Positions 56,655-64,000 of a stretch of DNA of 64,000 nucleotides are shown here, in pieces (the stretch's first letter is position 1; every line of letters begins with the position of its first letter). The position numbers were made by a program, and so were the translations under genes. This DNA is from Eupeodes corollae (taxonomy: Eukaryota; Arthropoda; Insecta; Diptera; Syrphidae). The stretch lies in NCBI RefSeq assembly GCF_945859685.1, contig NC_079147.1, forward strand, positions 53,908,946 through 53,972,945, written 5' to 3'. The notes under the pieces were generated by a model. That model saw only the letters and a list, made by a program, of their open reading frames with translations, did not search any database and was not told the origin of the DNA.

Positions 56655-58075
56655 TCCAAGTAGGGTGAGGTCACTTTCCACTTGTGGGCGCCACCTGACC
56701 CTCGATCTTCCTCTACTGCGGGTGTGGATTCGAAGACTTTCCGGGCAGGAGCATTGGTTTAAATGCGCTTTAAGTGATACAGTCATCTCAGTCGTTCAAC
56801 TTTTATCCTTCTGGCTAAGTCTACGTCGTTCAACAGCTCATTGTTACTTTTTCTCCTCCTTTCACCTTTTATATATATGTATACGGAACCGTAAATCACG
56901 CAAGGAACTTTTCTCTCAAAACAACCCAAAGTGCTTTCATCCGCTTTGTCATATAGTCCATGCTTCTATACCGTATAACAGAACGGGAATGGTGAGGGTC
57001 TAAATAGAAAAACGTTGGTCGTTCGAGAGAACGCAGCAGCGCGATGATTCCATGATCGTCCTGCCCAAACGAATGAGCTTAACAGGGATGCCAAAACTAG
57101 CCATAGCTGTATACAGCTCGTCCCTGTAGATGCTGTCAAATGCAAAATTAAAATCTATGAAGAGGTGGTGGGTGTCGATTTGATGTGTTTGGTTTTTTCC
57201 GGGGTATGCCGTAATGTGAATATTTGATCGACTGCAGGCATTTCTGGTCTAAAACCATCAGGTCAATAATCTGACAAGGACTTATCAGGTTGTTGACAGC
57301 GGGCATTTAACGTTCGCACATATCACGACAGAGAATATTTCTTAAGCTTTGTTAAGTAGGCCAATTCCTTTATAGTTGGTGCTGTCAAGAGGGTCTCCTT
57401 TTTAAGTATCGGTCAAACACTATTTTGCAGCCTTCGCTTCCAGGTTAATGTGCTTGTGAATTTAGTTTTACCTACTCATAAAACTTCGAAAAATGTCTGC
57501 TTTTAAAGCTCTTGACATCTTCGACGGCACGCGTGTCTCAGGTTGATCATAATGTGGTCAATCTGGTTAACGGTAGGTTGAATTCAAGGTAGGTTCAATC
57601 CAAGTGAATTTTGAGGTTTGGAAAGCGCGTACTGGCTACCATGACGATTATTCTACCAAGCATATTTTATTTTCCCTTCCTAGCTTGGCACTAAAATCGC
57701 CCAGGAAAATGTATATATCACAGCTTATCACTGTCCATATGCTTTGTCCAAGAGCTTCACAACTCATGGTATGTTCGTCCTTCTCTTCTGTGTGAGCGTG
57801 TAGGTATATTGTCGAATGTTGCCGAATTCTGAACTTTTGCGGATGGTCATGAGGCGCTCGTTGATGCGCCTTTACCTCAAAACGTGTTGCCAAAGTCTGG
57901 CTCCAATGAAAAAGCCGCATCCAAATGCCCGTTGTTGGTTTTCTCGGTAGCAGTTACCATAGTAATATCGCAATTTTGCATCCTCTTTTTGCCCGGCCAT
58001 CCCATCGCATTTCCTGGATGGTGGTGATATCTGCCTTATAGTTGTCACTAGGGCCTCCCGTAATTTTTTGACTGC
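56655..58075 (-). mobile_element. RTE-like LINE fragment 8 with endonuclease
   Basis: From the right on the minus strand: 'KADITTIQEMRWDGRAKRG' (58040-57985, endonuclease active-site Glu), 'LFHWSQTLATRFEVKAHQ', 'HAHTEEKDEH' and 'IFLGDFSAKLGRENK' (57690-57650, catalytic Asp region); then RT traces ('KKGDPLDSTNY', 'DTHHLFIDFNFAFDS', 'GIPVKLIRLGR'); then the C-terminal 'RKVFESTPAVEEDR'-type sequence near 56700. This is the only copy in the window that retains the core of the endonuclease, but it is heavily broken. It shows the family has an APE-type endonuclease. Confidence 0.82.
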
Positions 58076-58079
58076 TAAG

Positions 58080-60440
58080 CATATAGAGTAAGCATATCAA
58101 TTATATAATAAAAGTGAGTATTCACCTCAATTGTTGATTTTAGTTCATAAAGACAAACATATACTTTTAAAGTTGATTAGATCTTCCTTTCGGCTTTACT
58201 GCGAGGTCAAAGAAAAATGCGGATGAGTGACTTGAATTCGGTAACAAATAAAGTTCGTCCTTTTATCAAAAATCCTGCTTATCTGGTTTAATAATCTGCT
58301 TTTAAATAAAAGCAAAGTTTAATTCTTAGGCATGGAAATTAATCACAAAAAAAAAAGAATTAGTGAACAAAGATAAATTCCATCCTATTCAAAAATAAGT
58401 TTTTGAAGCGATATGACAATTGGTAAATAGATCCAGACGGGTTATTTTGAAATTTAATTTAATTTTGTATCACCGATTATTTACTCCTTTGTGTTGAATT
58501 CTTATATAAGTATCTAAATATATAAAAGATCCGAATAAAGAATTCATCCTTTTTATCCTTTCTCTTCTTTTGAATATTTCTGTGTAAATTGAGATAAAAC
58601 TCAAGGGTTCGTCCTTGCAATAAAGGAAAAGTAGTTACTAATTATTGTCTGGTTTTAGTTTGCCGAGGATTAAAGTAATAATTATCAACAAAAAAGTATT
58701 TAAAATATGCAAGAAAATAAATCCCTACAGGATAATAGTTAATCTTATCATTTTCTTAAATAGAAATAAAACCTTCTGTATAGATGCAGAAATAAGTAAA
58801 ATAATAAAAGTAGACTTGCGATTACTCCTACAAATTACAAGGAGAATTCCAGCAATTTATTTTTTGGACAAAGATTAAATTATTTGAAAATTCTAAAAAT
58901 CAGAAAATATTTTTTTTGTCATTCCATGCATCAAACTAGAATACAAAAAAATTGAAACTTGAGTCATTATTGTTGAAGATGCATTTTGAAGTTAAAGTCC
59001 ATGAGCTAAGTAATATATTTACTGTTTTGATTTATTTGTTTATGATTAAAAATTCAAAGCAATCCTTGTGGTTTTTAAACAACAATTTATCTGTTTTGTA
59101 ATGGGTATTTTTTAAGATTCGTTTATTTGAATCTGGGTATACTTTTTTCGTTGTTGGTTTTTGACAGCTGTCATTTGATTTATACTTAGTTCAGTTTTCT
59201 ATTGTATAATGAATTAACTTGATTCTGAATAACGTTTGCAGATTGCGTGATTTTACTGCCAATTTAAAAGTTCGTGGGGTCTTGGGACTATTATTTGTGG
59301 AGTTTTGAAAAGAAGCTTGTCTATAAAAAGTAGTCAAAATCGGGTTCCTCTCTGGAATTTCTCCGAGACAGGCGTGGTCACCCGAGAAAGAAGGAATTGA
59401 CATAGAAATCTGTAATTTATCTCAAATGAGTTTTCGAATGGAAAACAGTCAGCTCACAACCATCCACGAACTCATGTTCACAATGCTGGAAGGGAAGACA
59501 GCCCCATCTCAATGTGATAGGTACTGTACTAACGCTACTTCTTCCTGTTTCATACTGTTCAAAACAAAACACAACTTCAGGACTAAATAAGCCGACCTAC
59601 GAGTAAATTAGAAACAAACCTGCAAACAAAGAAGCATTTAAGTTGGAAAATGACTCTTCTCCACGCTAGTATAAAGTACATGTTTCCTACACTTTGCCAT
59701 TTAAATCTTATTTCAAAGTTCAAAGCTTCATCAATTCACAAAATTGCCGTTTCTGGAACAAAGACAATCCTCGAGTTATTAATAGAACACCATTTTAATC
59801 CATTGACATTTACTATTTGGGGGCAGTTTACATGCTGCTATCATCATCTGACCTTATTTCTTTCAGAATGAATAAGGAGCTGCATTTATGGTGATAGACA
59901 AGTTCTATCGAGCAATGCCGACTGATTTTTTGTTTCAAAAATTAATCAACTAAACATCGTCGACTGCAGTTTGTCCCAAAATTTATTTTCAGAAGTCCTA
60001 CTGTTTTATGCCCCCTTGTTTTGTGGAATGAATGCTTCTTAGTTATGCTTAATGGGACTATTTGAACCATTGGTTTATCCCAACGGGTCAGCAACTTTGG
60101 AAGCTTTGGAAGGCAATATTACAGGCAAACCGTTCAGATTTATTTTGAACGGGTTATGTATTTTGAAAAGTATATGTTGTATATGTTAGAATCCTCAAGC
60201 AATTGAAGAGAGTCCATTGCATCTACAAAAATTCATTGTTTGGTTTGCTTTTTGGTCCAGAGTTGTGATTTGAATCAACTTCTCCGAATACGACGATGGA
60301 ACGACATTCACCGTCAATTCGACTAGGAGAATATGTGATTTCAAAAAGGCAGTGCCACATGCCATACAACTCGAGTGAATAAGGGTATATTCCAAGAGAC
60401 ATTTCCTGGCCGCTTAATATCTCGTCATGGCGATATCGTA
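58080..60440. other. No recognised feature
   Basis: AT-rich DNA. Several ORFs of 60-77 codons have no family resemblance. A more balanced patch at 59440-59560 and 60195-60420 may be old transposon sequence, but I could not identify it. Confidence 0.45.
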
Positions 60441-61305
60441 CCCCTATTTTTTTTTCAAAAATTTTACTGAATGTTCACAACAATATTTTTGGAAAGATAA
60501 AAGTAGTTAAAAGCTAATATCTACAATTTTGAAAAAATATTTGAGTCGAAAATCAATTTTTACCAACTTCTATTAATTTTTTCTTAGGTTTTTATTTTTT
60601 GTAAAAAAACTGTCAATTTGATTTTTCTCAACATTTTTCAAAATGTTTAAAACAATATTTATTATAAGATACAATAATAATCAATAACTTTGAAGCCTAA
60701 ATTACAATTTTTTTAAACGATATTTCAATCGATATTCAATTTTTATAAACTTTGAGTAATTTTTTTTAGATTTTTATTTTTTATAAAAAAAACTGACAAT
60801 TCGATTCTTCTCAAAATTGTATCAGATGTCAAAAACATTATTCTTTGTTGCACAAAATTGTAATAATATATTTGTATAATATATAAAAAAAAGGTTTAAT
60901 GGGTTTTTTTTCAAAAAAAATATTTATTTGATATCACGTTACAATATATTATATAAAATTTAATTCAAGTCTCTAGCGATTTTGCTTCGTAAGATATTTA
61001 GGGTTAACCAAAATTTTGACCTATTTTTCAAACTGCTATGGTAAAAAAAACCACCAAAGCAATTTTCTTGATAGCCTTTCTGCATTTTTCTGCCTTATTA
61101 TCTATATAACACAATTTATTTGAAGTCGATATCTCTTCTGGTTCTTGAGATATGGATGACGAAAAAAACGTCGCGAACGTACGTACATACGCACGCACAG
61201 ACATCTTTCTAAAAATCTTTTATTTCGATGATATTTTGACGTCAAGAAATGTCAAAATTATCAATTTGACAAATCGGACCCATTACAATAACATCCTTTG
61301 GGAAG
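60440..61305 (-). repeat. 175-bp-unit repeat, copy 5
   Basis: Units with TTTTTACCAAC appear near 60560, followed by the terminal module in minus orientation: 'ttgaagtcgatatctcttct' (61110), GTACG-type microsatellite (61176-61200), and 'aaatcggacccattacaata' near 61273-61292. It ends next to RTE fragment 9. Confidence 0.8.
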
Positions 61306-61314
61306 TTAAAAATG

Positions 61315-62187
61315 TAGAAAAAATCGTGCAAAAATCAACCGTCAACACTAGAGGCACAATCTTCCAAAGGTCCATCCAATTACTCGAATACGCAGATGAT
61401 ATTGACATAATTGGAAGATCAAAGCGTGATGTCAGTGGAGCGTTTTTGAGCATTGTGACGGAAGCGATGAAGATGGGTTTAGTGGTCAATGAGGGCAAGA
61501 CCAAGTATATGCTGTCATCAAAAAAGTTCACTGAACGACGACGTTTTGGACAAAACGTCACCATGGACAGCTATAACTTTGAGGTAGTTAAGGACTTTGT
61601 CTACCTAGGCACCGCTATTAATGCAGACAACTACACCAGCGCTGAAATCAAACGAAGAATAACTCTTGGAAATCGCTGCTTCTTTGGACTTAGAAGGCAA
61701 TTGAGAAGTAAAGTCCTGTCTCGAGCATGTAAAATCACCATCTATAAGACACTCATCATCCCGGTTCTCATTTATGGCGCTGAGGCCTGGACCCTGTCAA
61801 AGAAAGATGAGAGCGTCTTAGGATGCTTCGAGAGAAAAATTTTTCGGGTGGTTTTTGGTCCCATACGCATAGATGGAGAATGGAGGAGAAGATATAACGA
61901 CAAACTGTACGGGCAGTACAGTGACACTGACCTAGTTAGCAGAATTAAAGTCCAACGGCTTAGATGGCTAGGTCATGTAGAGCGGATGGACATCAACGCT
62001 CCAGCCCGGAAGGTCTTCGAATCCAATCCCGAGGGACGGCGCAGTAGAGGAAGACCGCGACTCAGGTGGCGCACGCAGGTGGGAGAGGACCTCAACCAAC
62101 TTGGCGTGCGAAACTGGAGACAGCTAGCTAGGGACCGAGCTGGCTGGAGACGCATGTTAGTTGAGGCCCAGTTCCGCCCGGACTGTA
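61315..62187 (+). mobile_element. RTE-like LINE fragment 9, open ORF
   Basis: The fragment encodes about 290 uninterrupted codons from 'STVNTRGTIFQRSIQLLEYA' (catalytic site kept as EYADD) through 'VVNEGKTKYMLSSKK', 'VYLGTAINADNYTSAEIKRR', 'LIYGAEAWTLSKKDES', 'LRWLGHVERMDINAPARKV', 'GRRSRGRPRLRWRTQVGED' to 'RAGWRRMLVEAQFRPDCK'. The ORF starts at 61152 inside the neighbouring repeat, so its first 50 codons are repeat-derived. The usual 'agcgccacct' before the TAAG tail is deleted. It lacks the RT fingers and the endonuclease, so it is not autonomous. Confidence 0.88.
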
Positions 62188-62194
62188 AGTAAGA

Positions 62195-62990
62195 AGGATG
62201 AATGAAATTGATTTGAGAGATATCAAGAACCGAACATCAATTTTTATTATATTTGCGTACTACTTTTTCTAAATTTTATTTTTAATGAAAAAACAACTAC
62301 TGAAAGTAAATTTTTACCAAGTTTTAGCTTTGTTTTTTTTTTTAGGTTTTTATTTTTGTCAATTAGATTTTTCTCAAAATTTTACTGAATGTTGAAAACA
62401 ATAATTCTTATAGGTTAAAATTAGTTGGAACCCATAATCTCAACTTTTTCAAAAGATATTTGAGTCGAAAATCGATTTTTACTAACTTTTGTTAAATTTT
62501 CTTTTAAGTTTTATTTTTTGTAAAAAAAAAAACTGCAATTCGATTTTTCTCAAAATTTTACTGAATGTTAACAATACTTTTTACAATATGAAAGTTGTTT
62601 AAAGCTGAAATCTCAAGGTTTTGAAAAGATTTTTAAATCGAAAATCAACTTTTACCAACTTTTATTATTTTTTTTGTTAAGGTTTTTATTTTTAGTAAAA
62701 AAAATTGTTTATTCGATTTTTCTCAAAATTGTTCAAAATGTTGAAAATTTCTTATAAGAGAAAATCAGTTAGAAGCCATAATCTCAAGTTTTTGAAAAGA
62801 TATTTGAGTAAAAATTCAATTTTTACCAATTTTAAGTAATGTTTTTTTAGGTTTTTATTTTATATAAAAAAATCTGTGCATTCAATTTTTTTCAAAAGTT
62901 TATTGAATGTTGAAAATAATATTTCTTATAATATAAAATAATTTGAAGCCCATTTTACGTCGAAAATCAAAAAAGTTTCGTTTTTAAAAT
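62195..62990 (-). repeat. 175-bp-unit repeat, copy 6
   Basis: It starts 'gagagatatcaagaaccgaa' (also at 49051) and continues with units holding TTTTTACCAA or TTTTTACTAA near 62310, 62475, 62650 and 62820 (spacing about 165-175 bp). Both terminal modules are missing. Confidence 0.78.
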
Positions 62991-63050
62991 TTCTGGATTT
63001 CAAAATGCTTTTTGTTTAACACAATCAAAATAATAATCAAGGTAGCATTT

Positions 63051-63368
63051 CAAATCAAATCAAATGGGGTGGCGCAACAGTCCGTTGTGAACCAGGGCCT
63101 AGTGACTTACAACTCTCAACCATTCCTGTGTGCGAGTACTGTTGTCAGGAATGGAAGGGACCTACAATTTAAGGCCGAATCCGAACGGCTAATTTGAGAA
63201 AGCACTTTTTCATGACAAGAATTACTCTTGAAGGAATTGTCAATTCCTCGCAAGAGGCAGTACCCGTGAAAATTAATTTTTTAAATTAAGGTGGCACAGG
63301 CAGGGATTGAACCCAAGACCCCTTGCATGACAGTCCAACGCACTAACCATCATGCCACGGGTACTACC
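63051..63368 (-). mobile_element. tRNA-derived SINE, copy 2, with target duplications
   Basis: The flanks AAGGTAGCATTT at 63039-63050 and 63369-63380 are identical, defining a 318-bp element. On the minus strand it starts GGTAGTACCC, has A box TGGCATGATGG and B box GGGTTCAATCC, a body shared with 5231-5553, and a tail of TTTGA-type repeats. The tail type suggests mobilisation by a LINE that ends in short tandem repeats. The perfect duplication indicates a recent insertion. Confidence 0.93.
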
Positions 63369-63380
63369 AAGGTAGCATTT

Positions 63381-64000
63381 AGTCTGGAATAAATCGATCC
63401 CGCATGTCTGTAACATTATGAACAACAACGTCTAAACCATTATTTGTATCGTCAATCCCAAGAAATCTATTGTTAATTTTCTTACACTTCGTGTTATACA
63501 AATACAGTACACTCTTTTATTTTCACATCATCACCAAATATAGAACCTTGAATAACCTATCAAAAATCATACAATAGAACAAAAATAAAATAGCCGTTCT
63601 TTGGGAAACCACCTCCGAAAACAACAACAAACTAAAATTAACCAGCTTACCAGTTGATGAATGGATTAAGGGAAAATGTTACTTACACCCGTCCACCCAT
63701 CACCACCCACATCCTCCCTCCATCTGCCATAATATTCAATTTCCAATTCATCAACCATCCTTATACACATTCAATTATTCCCCAAAGAGGCTTACATAAA
63801 ATTGATGAAGTATACTTAAGTAAGTTTTTTTTCTTTCTTATTTTTATATCAATGTCAAGCCCAAGTCCAAAAATCTATACTCCAACTTCGTCTAGATGTT
63901 TAGCCAACAGCAAGCGAAGCACATTGTAATTCGTCACAGGACACCCATTTATACCCCATCAGCCTCCGGAACATAAACAACAACAACATATCCGATAATG
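63381..64000. other. No recognised feature
   Basis: Balanced-to-AT-rich DNA with 'ccacccatcaccacccacat' near 63695. I see no gene or repeat. Confidence 0.5.

Overview
This window looks like a transposon-packed, AT-rich stretch of an insect chromosome, most likely a fly (Diptera). The evidence is two Osiris-family genes (an insect-specific family), short 61-71 nt introns with consensus splice sites, TATA promoters, and a transposon set typical of flies and other insects: Helitron, hAT, mariner, Tc1, jockey-type, LOA-type and RTE-type LINEs, and a tRNA-derived SINE. There are no bacterial operons, and no tRNA, rRNA or CRISPR loci were seen.

Layout. 1-7.3 kb: one degraded Helitron (about 163-7111) with recognisable 5' and 3' ends. 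A hAT element with matching 8-bp target duplications lies inside its helicase region, and a SINE, a jockey LINE end and a 64-bp retroposed scrap lie further along. 7.3-28.5 kb: mostly non-coding DNA with scattered dead LINE fragments, one repeat-type pseudogene, two GC-rich CpG-containing blocks (8.9-10.0 and 26.0-26.8 kb) and a pair of inverted MITEs. 28,552-34,379: a full-length LOA-type LINE with two open ORFs and a perfect 12-bp target duplication, the youngest large insertion here. 34.9-39.4 kb: fragments of one RTE-like LINE in opposite orientations, forming a long inverted repeat. 40.4-41.4 and 50.5-51.6 kb: the two resident genes, both Osiris family on the minus strand, with 2 and 4 exons. 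42.9-49.7 and 53-63 kb: copies of a dispersed repeat built from units of about 175 bp, interleaved with RTE, mariner, Tc1 and jockey remains; a second SINE with perfect target duplications closes the window.

The Osiris proteins are secretory/endosomal proteins expressed in cuticle-forming epithelia, and in Drosophila the family sits in one tandem, co-expressed cluster. Here only two members occur, about 10 kb apart, so the window probably samples such a cluster inflated by transposons. I could not assign either gene to a numbered orthologue. The most interesting possible new gene is a 33-codon ORF with one predicted membrane segment (51581-51682, plus strand), divergent from the second Osiris gene and mostly C/G-ending in its codons. 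All other long ORFs are transposon proteins or shadows.
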